From Saccharopolyspora_C sp040643635 (lineage in GTDB: Bacteria > Actinomycetota > Actinomycetes > Mycobacteriales > Pseudonocardiaceae), in NCBI RefSeq assembly GCF_040643635.1, contig NZ_JBEYUS010000012.1, forward strand, positions 1-64,000: a DNA stretch of 64,000 nucleotides, read 5' to 3'. How positions within the stretch are numbered: position 1 is the first letter of the stretch; each line of letters begins with the position of its first letter. This document shows positions 7,879-16,387 of the stretch, one piece after another. The translations under genes and the position numbers were made by a program. The notes beneath the pieces are model-generated. The model made no database searches and had not been told where the DNA came from. It saw only the letters and a list, made by a program, of their open reading frames with translations.

Positions 7879-8682
7879 TCAGACCGCGTTCTGCTCGATC
7901 CAGTCCGCGTGCGCGGTCAGGTCGGTCCAGATCCCGGTGCCGGTGCCGCAAATCGGGCTCTCGTCGCCGTCGCGGCTGGTCGCCCCGATCAGCTCCCAGC
8001 GCCCCGGCTCACCGGTCAGCTGCGGCCCGCCGGAGTCGCCGTTGCAGCCCTGGGCGCCTTCGGTGGGGCTGTCGGTGCACAGCTCGGTGGCGTCGTCGAA
8101 ACCGTTGGAGCACCGGTCGCCCGGGACGATCTCGGTGTCCAGCTCCTGCAGCTGCGTCGGCAGTTCGGGGCACTGCTCGCGGTCGTCGCAGGTGACGCCC
8201 CAGCCGATGATCCGGGTCGCGTCGCCGGGCGCGCCGGAGTCGGCGGCCAGCGCGATCGGCTGCTGCTCCACGGCCCGATCCAGCTTCACCAGCGCCACGT
8301 CGTTCGTGGGCTGCTCCCCGTCGTAGCCGGGGTGCACGATCAGCTCCGAGACGCCCGCGACGGTCCCACCCGTGGTGTTGTCCGCGCTGCCGACCCGGGC
8401 CTGGACGTCGCCCGGCTGCTGGCCGGCGGCGCAGTGCGCGGCGGTCACCACCCAGTCCGGGCGGATCAGCGAACCGCCGCAGAAGTGGCCGCCGTTCCCG
8501 GTGAACTGCAGCGACACCATGAACGGGTACTGCTCGGTGGCGTCGTGCCCGCCGACGATCATCGGTTCCATCTCGGGTTGGGCCGCGGCCGAGGCCACCG
8601 GCGCCGCCGCGAGCGTGATCGCCCCCAGCACCCCCAGCAGCACTGCTCGTCCGTCCCGGGTCCGGCGGGTGGATCGGGTCAT
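7879..8682 (-). CDS. Secreted chymotrypsin-family (S1) serine protease
   Basis: A 267-residue exported protease. An Arg-rich n-region and hydrophobic core (residues 12-30) end at ASAAA, a typical Sec signal. The mature enzyme would begin at IVGG (residue 42) after a short propeptide. The triad is His83 (TAAHC), Asp128 (NDVALVKLD) and Ser217 (GDSGGP), and several cysteines can form disulfides. The residue at the base of the S1 pocket, six before the active Ser, is Gln211 rather than the Asp of true trypsins, so Lys/Arg specificity is doubtful. It is a single-gene unit with its own terminator. Confidence 0.9.
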   Translation of the reverse strand: MTRSTRRTRDGRAVLLGVLGAITLAAAPVASAAAQPEMEPMIVGGHDATEQYPFMVSLQFTGNGGHFCGGSLIRPDWVVTAAHCAAGQQPGDVQARVGSADNTTGGTVAGVSELIVHPGYDGEQPTNDVALVKLDRAVEQQPIALAADSGAPGDATRIIGWGVTCDDREQCPELPTQLQELDTEIVPGDRCSNGFDDATELCTDSPTEGAQGCNGDSGGPQLTGEPGRWELIGATSRDGDESPICGTGTGIWTDLTAHADWIEQNAV

Positions 8683-8799
8683 CGCTCGCTCCTCGTTCGG
8701 TGATCTCCTGCGAGAGCGAGGCTAGGGAAATCCCCGCACCCGCGGATCAGCCGAACGGACAGGACGATCTCGTCCTTCCAGCCAAGGGAGGCGACGGGA

Positions 8800-9660
8800 T
8801 CAGAGCGGGAGGGCCAGTTCTCCGCCGGTGGCCGCCAGCAACGCGTCGCGCATCGCCGCACGCGGAGCAGGCCTGCCGGTGAACTGCTCGACCTGGCCGA
8901 ACGCCTGGTGCAGCAGCATGTCCAGCCCGGTCGCCAGCCGCCCGCCCGCGGCGGACACCGCGTCGGCCAGCGGAGTCGGCCACGGGTGGTAGATCACGTC
9001 GAGCACGCAGGCCGCCCGCGCCAGCTCCGGGGCGTGCGCGTCGGCGGCACCCGCGGGCAACGTGGACACCAGGACGTCCACTTCGGACGCCGCAGCGCCC
9101 AGGTCCAGCGCGTCCAGCCGTTCGACCGAGACCCGCAGCCCCACCTGCTCCGCGGTCAGCACCACGTCCCGCGCCCGGGCGGGCTCGCGCACCGCCACGG
9201 TCAGCTCCGCGAGGCCCAGCTCCGCGAACGCGGCGACCGCGGCGGCGGCCGTGCCGCCCGCGCCGAGCAGCAGCGCCCGGTGGCCGCCGGTGAAGCCACC
9301 CGCGGCCCGCAGCGCGCCGGTCACGCCGTCCACGTCGGTGCAGTCCGCCGCCCACTCCCCCGATCCGAGCCGGGTCAGGGTGTTCGCCACGCCCACCGCG
9401 GCGGCCCGGTCGGTGACCTCCTTCGCCAGGCGCAGCGCGGCGCGCTTGCCCGGCATGGTCACCGACAGGCCCGCCCACTCCGGTCCGAGGGACCCGACGA
9501 GCTCGACGAGCCCGTCGGCGTCCCGGTCGAACCGCTCGTAGCTCCAGCCGGTCAGTCCCAGCTCGCGGTAGGCCGCGGTGTGCAGCACCGGCGACAAGGA
9601 GTGCCCGATCGGCGAACCGACCACGGCGGCCTTGCGCCCCGCAGGATCAGAACGCGCCAC
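8800..9660 (-). CDS. aroE: Shikimate dehydrogenase
   Basis: NADPH-dependent reduction of 3-dehydroshikimate to shikimate. The 286-residue protein has the substrate-binding GSPIGHSLSPVLH at about residues 15-27 and SVTMPGK, where Lys is catalytic. It also has the CTDVDG motif, a glycine-rich GAGGTAAAA nucleotide loop around residue 132, and a C-terminal DMLLHQAFGQVE. The GTG start lies 14 bp inside mltG. It completes the shikimate enzymes of this window, separate from aroCKBQ as in mycobacteria. Confidence 0.95.
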   Translation of the reverse strand: MARSDPAGRKAAVVGSPIGHSLSPVLHTAAYRELGLTGWSYERFDRDADGLVELVGSLGPEWAGLSVTMPGKRAALRLAKEVTDRAAAVGVANTLTRLGSGEWAADCTDVDGVTGALRAAGGFTGGHRALLLGAGGTAAAAVAAFAELGLAELTVAVREPARARDVVLTAEQVGLRVSVERLDALDLGAAASEVDVLVSTLPAGAADAHAPELARAACVLDVIYHPWPTPLADAVSAAGGRLATGLDMLLHQAFGQVEQFTGRPAPRAAMRDALLAATGGELALPL

Positions 9661-10864
9661 GTTGCTGCGCCTCGACGATGTAGCGGTCGTGCTCGGCCAT
9701 CGTGGTGGCGAAGCAGGACGTGCCGTCCGGGAAGCACTTCACGAAGTACACCCAGGTGCCGTCGGCCGGCTTCTCCGCCGCGGCCACGGCGGCCGTGCTC
9801 ACCGTGGAGATCGGCGTCGGCGGCAGGCCGTAGTTCTGGTAGCTGTTGTACGGCCCTTCCCGCTGGCGGTCCTCCGGCTTGGTCAGCAGCGTCGGCTTGT
9901 CCAGCGGGTAGTTGATCGTCGAGTCGAACTGCAGCCGCATCTGCGGATCGGTGGTGCGGTTGTAGATCACCCGGGAGACCTTGTCGAAGTCCCGCTCGAT
10001 GCCTTCGCTCTGCACCAGCGAGGCGATCGTGAGCAGCTCGTACGGGGAACGCCCGGTGCCGTCGGCGGCCTGCGGCAGACCCGCGGCCTCCAGCAGCGCC
10101 GCGGACTTCGTCACCACCTGGCGCAGCACCTCCTGGGGCGGCTCGCCGGGCTTCACGTCGTAGATGCCGGGCATGATCAGCCCTTCGAGCCGCCGTTCCG
10201 GCTCTGCCTTCGACGCGCCTTCGATCGCCCAGTCCGGCACGCCCAGCGTGGCGAGGTCGGCGGTGCCCGCGGCCTCGTGCATCTGCTCGGAGGTGGTGCA
10301 CTTGCTCTCGTCACCGGTGCAGGTCGCTTCGGCGAGCTTGGTGAGGATGCCCGGCGTCTTGCCGCCGTCGGGGCTCTGCTGGTCCTCCAGCCGCTGTCCG
10401 CCGCGCACCTCGATGCGGCCGGTCTTGGCCTCCGGCGACAGGATGTAGCTGACCGCGGACGCGCCGGACATCTTCGACTTCATCAGGTAGAAGCCCGGCT
10501 GGATGCTGTTGATCTGGTTGTTGTCCTGCGCCGCCTTGGTGAACGCGGTGGAGGAGGCCACCACGTCCGCCTTGGCCAGGGTCTGGCCGATGGCGCTGAC
10601 GGTGTCGCCGGAGGAGACCTCCACGATCACCTCACCGGTGCCCTCGCCCTGGTAGTCGTCGTAGGACCCGATCTGGAGTATCTGCATGGCGCCGTACACC
10701 ACGCCCCCGCCCACCAGCAGCAGGACGAGGAGTCCGGCCAGGGCGGTCACCGAACCGCGTCGCTTCCGGCGGCGCAGTTCGGCCCGCTGCTCGCGGACCT
10801 CCCTGCGGCTGCGCCGTGGCGGCTCGCCCGCGTCGTCCGCGAACAGGCCGAGATCGTCGCTCAC
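9647..10864 (-). CDS. mltG: Endolytic murein transglycosylase (YceG family)
   Basis: Membrane-anchored lytic transglycosylase that cuts nascent glycan strands and sets peptidoglycan chain length. The 405-residue protein has a basic cytoplasmic head, one transmembrane helix at about 39-60, then a LysM-like region and the YceG catalytic domain. The catalytic block is ASLVQSEGIERDFDKVSRVIYNR; the last Glu of the usual VEKE motif is kept while the first is Gln, as far as I recall common in actinobacteria. It carries the conserved PYNSYQNYGLPPTPI and a C-terminal HDRYIVEAQ. It is 11 bp after ruvX and overlaps aroE. Confidence 0.93.
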   Translation of the reverse strand: MSDDLGLFADDAGEPPRRSRREVREQRAELRRRKRRGSVTALAGLLVLLLVGGGVVYGAMQILQIGSYDDYQGEGTGEVIVEVSSGDTVSAIGQTLAKADVVASSTAFTKAAQDNNQINSIQPGFYLMKSKMSGASAVSYILSPEAKTGRIEVRGGQRLEDQQSPDGGKTPGILTKLAEATCTGDESKCTTSEQMHEAAGTADLATLGVPDWAIEGASKAEPERRLEGLIMPGIYDVKPGEPPQEVLRQVVTKSAALLEAAGLPQAADGTGRSPYELLTIASLVQSEGIERDFDKVSRVIYNRTTDPQMRLQFDSTINYPLDKPTLLTKPEDRQREGPYNSYQNYGLPPTPISTVSTAAVAAAEKPADGTWVYFVKCFPDGTSCFATTMAEHDRYIVEAQQRGAF

Positions 10865-10875
10865 GAAAGGTCCTC

Positions 10876-11358
10876 TCAGGTGGTCTGCGACCGGGCGTCA
10901 AGCCATGCCTGCAAGATCTCCACTGCGGCGGCCTGGTCGACCACGGCGCGTTGTCGCTTGCCGCGAACCCCCCGTTGGGAGAGCATGCGGCTCGCCGTGA
11001 CCGTGGTCAACCGTTCGTCGTGAAAGCGCACCGGGATCGGATCGATCCTGGTGGCCAGTGCTTCGGCGTACGCGTGGGCGGACTCGGCGGCACTGCCGTG
11101 CCTGCCCGCGAGCGTCTTCGGCAGGCCGACCACGACTTCGACCGCCTCGTGCTCGGCGACCAAGCGGGTCAATTCCACCAGGTCGCTCTCCGCGTCCACA
11201 TCTCGCCGGAGCGTGACGAGCGGGGTCGCCAGCATCGGTGCCGGGTCGCTGAGCGCGATCCCGACACGCACCGCGCCGACGTCCACCCCGATCCGGCGTC
11301 CCGCTCCCGGGTCAGGGGCGTCGGCCGCCGGGCCGACGCCCCGCTGTCCTGAGGTCAC
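10876..11358 (-). CDS. ruvX: Putative pre-16S rRNA nuclease / Holliday junction resolvase-like protein
   Basis: A YqgF/RuvX-family RNase H-fold protein of 160 residues. In E. coli the family member matures the 5' end of 16S rRNA. RIGVDVGAVRVGIALSDP carries the first catalytic Asp, VVVGLPKTLAGRHG is the second block and VDQAAAVEIL the C-terminal acidic block. The GTG at 11358 overlaps the alaS stop as GTGA, so about 20 residues precede the domain. The order alaS-ruvX-mltG-aroE is the conserved actinobacterial one. Confidence 0.92.
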   Translation of the reverse strand: MTSGQRGVGPAADAPDPGAGRRIGVDVGAVRVGIALSDPAPMLATPLVTLRRDVDAESDLVELTRLVAEHEAVEVVVGLPKTLAGRHGSAAESAHAYAEALATRIDPIPVRFHDERLTTVTASRMLSQRGVRGKRQRAVVDQAAAVEILQAWLDARSQTT

Positions 11359-14030
11359 CCCTGGACCGACCCGTCCAGCGCGCGGCGCAGCGCCTCGATC
11401 GCGGCGGGCACTCCGGCCGGGTTCGAGCCACCGCCCTGCGCCATGTCCGGCTTGCCGCCACCGCGACCGCCGACCTCGGCGGCGAACGACGGGACCAGCT
11501 TGCCCGCGGCGAGACCGAGGTCCCGCGCGGCGTCGTTGATGCCGACCACGAAGGACACCTTGCCCTCGGCCGGGTCGGCGGCGAACAGCGCCACCACCGC
11601 GGGGCGCCCGGCGAGCCTGCCGCGGACCTCGCCGGCCAGCGCGCGCAGCGCACCGCCGTCGACGCCGTCCGGGACCTGCTCGGCGACCAGGCTCACGCCG
11701 CGCACGTCGGCGGCGCGTCCGGCGAGGTCACCGGCGGAGGACAGCACCTGCTGCACGCGCAGCTGCTGCAGCTCCTTCTCGGCACCGCGCAGCCGGGCGA
11801 CGACGCCCTCGATGCGCTCCGGGAGTTCCTCGGCGGGCACCTTGAACTGCTCGGCGAGCTGGGTGACCAGCAGGTGCTCCTTGCTGATGTGGCGCATCGC
11901 GTCCATGCCGACGAGCGCCTCGACCCGGTGCACGCCGGACCCCACCGAGGAGTCCGCGACGAGCTTCACCACGCCGAGCTGGCCGATCCGGCCCACGTGC
12001 GTGCCACCGCACAGCTCCCGCGAGTAGTCACCCATGTCGACCACCCGCACCTGGTCGCCGTACTTCTCGCCGAACAGCGCCATCGCGCCGAGCTCCATCG
12101 CCTTGTCCATCGTCGTGGTGTACGACGAGACCTCGACGTCGTTCTGCAGGTAGGAGTTGACCTCTTCCTCCACGCCGCTGAGCACCGAGGCCGACACCGA
12201 GCTGGGCGCGGTGAAGTCGAACCGCATCCGCCCCGGCGAGTTCAGCGACCCGGCCTGCGCGGCCCGCTTGCCGTAGGCGCCGCGGACCGCCGCGTGCACC
12301 AGGTGCGTCGCCGAGTGCGAGCGCTCGATGGCGCGCCTGCGGTCCCGGTCCACCGCGGTCTCGAGCTCGGTGTCCACGCCCAGCTCACCGGAGACGACCT
12401 TCGCGCGGTGCACGAACAGGCCGGGGACGGAGCGCTGCACGTCGGACACGCGCACCTCGACGCCCGGGCCGACCAGGGTGCCGGTGTCGGCGATCTGGCC
12501 ACCACCCTCCGCGTAGAACGGGGTGCGGTCGAGCACCAGCTCCACCTCGGTGCCCGCGGCCGCCGACTTGGCGGGGACGCCGTCGACGAGCAGGCCGAGC
12601 ACCCGGCTCTGCGACTCCAGGTCGGTGTAGCCGATGAACTCGGTGGTGCCGTGCTGGTCCAGCAGCGTGCGGTAGGTGGACAGGTCGCCGTGGCCGGTCT
12701 TGCGGGCCTTCGCGTCCTCCTTGGCGCGGCGGCGCTGCTCGCCCATCAACTCGCGGAAGCCCACCTCGTCCACGGCCAGGCCCTGCTCGGCGGCCATCTC
12801 CAGGGTCAGGTCGATCGGGAAGCCGTAGGTGTCGTGCAGCTGGAACGCCTTGGCGCCCGCGAGCTGCTGCCCACCGGCCTTCTTGGTGTCGGCGACCGCC
12901 ACGTCGAAGATCTTCGAGCCGGCGGTGAGGGTGGTCAGGAACGCCTCTTCCTCGTTCCGGATCACCGAATCGATCCGCTCGAACTCGGTCTTGAGCTCGG
13001 GGTAGGACGGCGCCATCGCGTCCCGCACGACCTGGGTGAACTCGCCCAGCACCGGCTCCTGCACGCCCAGCAGGCGGGTGGAGCGCACGATGCGGCGCAG
13101 CAACCGGCGCAGCACGTAGCCGCGGGCCTCGTTGCCGGGGGTGACGCCGTCGCCGACGAGCATCACGCCGGAGCGGGCGTGGTCGGCGATGACGCGGAAC
13201 CGCACGTCGTCCTCGGCGTTCGCGCCGTAGCGGCGGCCGGAGAGCTCCTCGGCCTTCGCGATCACCGGGCGCACCAGGTCGGTCTCGTAGACGTTCTCCA
13301 CGCCCTGCAGCAGGCACGCGACCCGCTCGACGCCCATGCCGGTGTCGATGTTCTTCGTCGGCAGCTCACCGAGCAGCGGAGCACCCTTCTTCGGGCTCTC
13401 CTCACCCCGGATGTCCTGCATGAACACCAGGTTCCAGATCTCGATGTAGCGGTCCTCGTCGACGTTCGGGCCGCCCTCGCGGCCGTAGTCCGGGCCGCGG
13501 TCGTAGTAGATCTCCGAGCAGGGGCCGCCGGGGCCGGGCACGCCCATGTCCCAGTAGTTGTCCTCCGCGCCGCGCACCTGGATGCGGGCCGGGTCGATGC
13601 CGGTCGTGTTGCGCCACAGCGCCGCCGACTCGGTGTCGTGCTCGTAGACGGTGACCCACAGGCGTTCCGGGTCGATGCCGTAACCGCCGTCGGCGACCGA
13701 GGAGGTCAGCAGCTTCCACGCGTGCTCCATGGCGCCTTCTTTGAAGTAGTCGCCGAAGGAGAAGTTGCCCGCCATCTGGAAGAACGTGTTGTGCCGGGTC
13801 GTCTTGCCGACCTCGTCGATGTCGCCGGTGCGCACGCACTTCTGGATGCTCGTCGCACGCGGGTACGGCGCCGGGGCGTCACCGAGGAAGTACGGCTTGA
13901 ACTGCACCATTCCCGCGTTCACGAACAGCAGGGTGGGGTCGTCCAGGATCAGGGAGGCGCTGGGCACCACGGTGTGGCCGGTGCCGCGGAAGTGCTCGGT
14001 GAAGCGGTGGTTGATCTCGTGGGTCTGCAC
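11355..14030 (-). CDS. alaS: Alanyl-tRNA synthetase
   Basis: Charges tRNA-Ala. The 891-residue class II synthetase has motif 1 and 2 regions in its N-terminal aminoacylation domain (TSIQKCVRTGDIDEVGKTTRHNTFF near residue 60 and GNFSFGDYFKEGA). The editing domain has zinc-binding HSATHLVHAAVR and CGGTHVGRIGQ, and the C-Ala domain ends with the glycine-rich GGRGGGKPDMAQGGG. The GTG start has AAGGA eight bases upstream. All domains are full length. Confidence 0.98.
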   Translation of the reverse strand: MQTHEINHRFTEHFRGTGHTVVPSASLILDDPTLLFVNAGMVQFKPYFLGDAPAPYPRATSIQKCVRTGDIDEVGKTTRHNTFFQMAGNFSFGDYFKEGAMEHAWKLLTSSVADGGYGIDPERLWVTVYEHDTESAALWRNTTGIDPARIQVRGAEDNYWDMGVPGPGGPCSEIYYDRGPDYGREGGPNVDEDRYIEIWNLVFMQDIRGEESPKKGAPLLGELPTKNIDTGMGVERVACLLQGVENVYETDLVRPVIAKAEELSGRRYGANAEDDVRFRVIADHARSGVMLVGDGVTPGNEARGYVLRRLLRRIVRSTRLLGVQEPVLGEFTQVVRDAMAPSYPELKTEFERIDSVIRNEEEAFLTTLTAGSKIFDVAVADTKKAGGQQLAGAKAFQLHDTYGFPIDLTLEMAAEQGLAVDEVGFRELMGEQRRRAKEDAKARKTGHGDLSTYRTLLDQHGTTEFIGYTDLESQSRVLGLLVDGVPAKSAAAGTEVELVLDRTPFYAEGGGQIADTGTLVGPGVEVRVSDVQRSVPGLFVHRAKVVSGELGVDTELETAVDRDRRRAIERSHSATHLVHAAVRGAYGKRAAQAGSLNSPGRMRFDFTAPSSVSASVLSGVEEEVNSYLQNDVEVSSYTTTMDKAMELGAMALFGEKYGDQVRVVDMGDYSRELCGGTHVGRIGQLGVVKLVADSSVGSGVHRVEALVGMDAMRHISKEHLLVTQLAEQFKVPAEELPERIEGVVARLRGAEKELQQLRVQQVLSSAGDLAGRAADVRGVSLVAEQVPDGVDGGALRALAGEVRGRLAGRPAVVALFAADPAEGKVSFVVGINDAARDLGLAAGKLVPSFAAEVGGRGGGKPDMAQGGGSNPAGVPAAIEALRRALDGSVQG

Positions 14031-14170
14031 GGTGGTTCCTTCGGAGGGTGCTGCGGGGTCGGGGTTCGGGGTCGCGGCGGGACGCGTGGGCGGGGCGTTC
14101 GGGGAACCGGGGGCGGTCCGCTACCGGTGAGCCGGATCGGGCCGCACCGGTTCCCCGGAACGCCCGCCGT

Positions 14171-14512
14171 TCAGCGTTCCGCCCGGCGAGCTCGCCGAGC
14201 CGGTGCGCGCACACCATCAGCGGCCGGGCGAACCCGGCCTTCCGCCGGTCGAGCGTCGATCGCGCGGGGCTCGGACTGCCACCGCGGCACCGAGGTGCCG
14301 TCGACGACGTCCTGCAGCTCCTGCTCCCGTTCGCTCATCCCGGCGCGCACGTCCGCGCCGAACGAGCCGACGGCCCCCGCGAGTTCGCGCATGGCGCCAC
14401 CGAGCTGCTCGGCGACGCCGCTCGGGGTCGCTTTGCGGGCGGTCTCGTTGACCTTGCGGGTCACGAACACGCCTGCGGCGATACCGGCCCCGAACCAGAA
14501 CATCCGCCTCAC
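14171..14512 (-). CDS. Small membrane-associated protein of the DUF6167 type
   Basis: A 113-residue protein with an N-terminal hydrophobic segment (MFWFGAGIAAGVFVTRKV) followed by KVNETARKATPSGVAEQLGGAMRELAGAVGSFGADVRAGMSERE and a charged tail. Actinobacteria commonly keep such a gene directly after a DUF948 gene and before alaS, which is the arrangement here. The GTG start overlaps the DUF948 stop as GTGA. Function is unknown; the helix-rich C-terminal half could form a coiled coil. Confidence 0.75.
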   Translation of the reverse strand: MRRMFWFGAGIAAGVFVTRKVNETARKATPSGVAEQLGGAMRELAGAVGSFGADVRAGMSEREQELQDVVDGTSVPRWQSEPRAIDARPAEGRVRPAADGVRAPARRARRAER

Positions 14513-14910
14513 TTGCGTCCTCCCTTGCGACGGGAGTGCTTGCCCCACGGCTCTTCCTTGCGCTTGCGGCGAGCTCGGAGAGCCTTGCTCACCCCGTACG
14601 AGAAGGCCGCGGTCTTCACCAACGGGCCACCCAGTGTAGCCGTGAACAGCGACGACAACGCCGAGACGTTGCCGCTGACCGTCTTGGCGTTGGCCGTGAT
14701 GCCGTCCACCCGCTCCAGCTGGGTGTTGACGTGCGTCAGGGTCGAGTTGGCCCCGGTGAACAGCGGGTCGGTGTTCTCGTGCGCCTTGCGGATCGCGACG
14801 GTCGCCTCGTCCAGCGTTCGGCCGAGCTTGACCAGCGGGATCGCCAGCAGCACGACCAGCAGCACGAACGCGCCCGCGACGATCAGCGCGGCGATCTGCG
14901 TGGGCGTCAC
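14509..14910 (-). CDS. DUF948 single-pass membrane protein
   Basis: A 133-residue protein with one N-terminal transmembrane helix (residues 7-27) followed by an amphipathic helical region of the DUF948 type (LDEATVAIRKAHENTDPLF, LTHVNTQLERVDGI) and a very basic tail ending RRKGGRK. The GTG start follows GGGAGGGC. Related proteins are described as general-stress membrane proteins in firmicutes, but their role here is unknown. It is co-translated with the next small gene and lies upstream of alaS on the same strand. Confidence 0.82.
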   Translation of the reverse strand: MTPTQIAALIVAGAFVLLVVLLAIPLVKLGRTLDEATVAIRKAHENTDPLFTGANSTLTHVNTQLERVDGITANAKTVSGNVSALSSLFTATLGGPLVKTAAFSYGVSKALRARRKRKEEPWGKHSRRKGGRK

Positions 14911-15034
14911 GTGCCCTCCCGGTTTCCACGTGGTTTTCCTGCCACCGACGAGGATTCGCCGGTGTCTTGATCGCGCGTCACGTTACCGTGCCACCCCCGG
15001 GCGAGCGCTTCCGGTTCGTCGGCGCGTCCGACGG

Positions 15035-15994
15035 TCAAGCCGCCACCGGGGTGACCGGGCCGTTCCCGGTCAGCACGCCGACCACGTTGCGCGCGGCGAG
15101 CTCGGCCATCGCCGTGCGCGTCTCCTCGGTCGCCGAGCCCAGGTGCGGGACGAGCACCGCGTTGTCCAGCTCCAGCAGCTCCGGGTGCACGGCCGGTTCC
15201 TCCTCGAACACGTCCAGCCCGGCCGCGGCGATCCGGCCCGCGCGCAGCGCCGCGGCCAGCGCCGCCTCGTCCACCACCGGGCCGCGGCTGGTGTTCACCA
15301 GCACCGCGGACGGTTTCATCGCGGCCAGCGCGGCGGCGTCGATCAGGTGCCGGGTCCCGTCGGTCAGCGGGCAGTGCAGCGAGACCACGTCGGACTCGCG
15401 CAGCAGCTCCTCCTGCGGCAGGAACCGGGCGTCGAGCTCGGACTCCACCGCGTCGGTGGCCCGGCGACGCCCGGAGTAGGCGATGCGCATGCCGAACGCG
15501 CGCGCCCGGCGGGCCACGGCCTGCCCGATCCCGCCGAGGCCGATGATCCCCAGCGTCTTGCCCTGCAAGCCCGTGCCAAGCATGAACCCGAGGTGGAAGA
15601 ACCACGGCGTGCCGGAGCGGATCAGCCGCTCCCCCTCGCCGAGCCTGCGGGTCGCCATCAGCACCAGCGCGAACGCGAGATCGGCGGTGGCGTCGGTCAG
15701 CACTCCGGGCGTGTTCGTCACGGTGACGCCACGGCCGGTCAGCGCGGGCACGTCCAGGTTGTCGTAGCCGACGGCCACGTTCGCCACGACCTTGAGCTGC
15801 GGGCCCGCGGCGTCGGCGACCGCGGCGTCCACCCGGTCGCCGAGCATCGCGACGACCGCGTCGGCCCCGGCCACTTCGCGGCGCAGGTCCGCCGGGTCCA
15901 GCGCGCTGTCCCGTTCGCAGACGTGCACCTCGCCCGCGGTGCGCAGCAGCGCCACGGCCGCTTCGGGGAGGTTCCGGGTCACGACGATCCGCAC
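15035..15994 (-). CDS. D-2-hydroxyacid dehydrogenase (glyoxylate/hydroxypyruvate reductase-like)
   Basis: NAD(P)-dependent oxidoreductase of 319 residues in the D-isomer 2-hydroxyacid family. VAVGYDNLDVPALTGRGVTVTNTPGVLTDATADLA is the substrate-domain block. GLGGIGQAVARRA at about residue 150 is the nucleotide-binding loop, followed by NTSRGPVVDEAAL and a terminal VLVPHLGSATEETR with the catalytic His. The Arg after the loop, in YSGRRRA, suggests NADPH preference. The GTG at 15994 was chosen over longer in-frame starts because AAGGAG lies seven bases before it. Exact substrate is not determined. Confidence 0.88.
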   Translation of the reverse strand: MRIVVTRNLPEAAVALLRTAGEVHVCERDSALDPADLRREVAGADAVVAMLGDRVDAAVADAAGPQLKVVANVAVGYDNLDVPALTGRGVTVTNTPGVLTDATADLAFALVLMATRRLGEGERLIRSGTPWFFHLGFMLGTGLQGKTLGIIGLGGIGQAVARRARAFGMRIAYSGRRRATDAVESELDARFLPQEELLRESDVVSLHCPLTDGTRHLIDAAALAAMKPSAVLVNTSRGPVVDEAALAAALRAGRIAAAGLDVFEEEPAVHPELLELDNAVLVPHLGSATEETRTAMAELAARNVVGVLTGNGPVTPVAA

Positions 15995-16383
15995 GGTGGC
16001 TCCTTCGGTGCTGTGTCGGGCGGGTGCTGCTCGGCCGGTCGCCGCCGGCCGGGGGCTGGGGATAGGTGGTGCTGCGGGTGGGCGGTGCTGCGGGTGGGCG
16101 GAGTGGGGGTCGGCGGAGTGGGGTGTCTTCAAGGTGCGGTCGGCGGAGTGCGGGTCGCCAGGTCACTGCCGTTCCGGCCGCGGCTCGCTCGGCCGCCGGG
16201 CACTCGGTGGCCGGGTGCCCGGCTGCGGGTCGCCCGGTTCCCGGACACCCGGCTGCGGCTGCTCGGTTCCCCGGTCGCCCGGCTGCGGGACGCCCGGTTC
16301 TCGGACGCTCGGCACCCGGACGCCCGGCCGCGGGACGCCCGTTCCCCGGACGCTCGGCCGCCCGTGCCCGGTCGCCCCGCGGT
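15995..16383. repeat. Degenerate GC-rich tandem repeat tract between rarA and the dehydrogenase
   Basis: This gene-poor interval is built from imperfect short repeats. Around 16060-16140 variants of GCTGCGGGTGGGCGG and CGGAGTGGGG recur. From about 16190 to 16370 a roughly 24-30 bp unit recurs, of the form GCCCGGNTNCNGGACGCC. It would be highly structured as RNA. One minus-strand frame, 16163-16387, reads through the second part and is listed separately. Confidence 0.65.
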
Positions 16384-16387
16384 TCAC
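16163..16387 (-). CDS. Possible 74-residue Pro/Gly/Arg repeat protein
   Basis: This frame begins at a GTG that overlaps the rarA stop as GTGA and stays open for 74 codons. The product is almost entirely imperfect pentapeptide-like repeats (VREPGVPQPGDR, VREPGDPQPGTR). It has no recognisable domain. Such frames arise easily in high-GC tandem repeats, and opposite-strand frames are also open here, so coding is doubtful. The coupled start is the only point in its favour. Confidence 0.2.
   Translation of the reverse strand: MNRGATGHGRPSVRGTGVPRPGVRVPSVREPGVPQPGDRGTEQPQPGVREPGDPQPGTRPPSARRPSEPRPERQ

Noticed and set aside
11874..14639. 921-codon plus-strand frame opposite alaS
   Set aside because: Its composition (His/Arg/Val/Gly-rich, no domain) is the complement of alaS codons; alaS is full length on the other strand.
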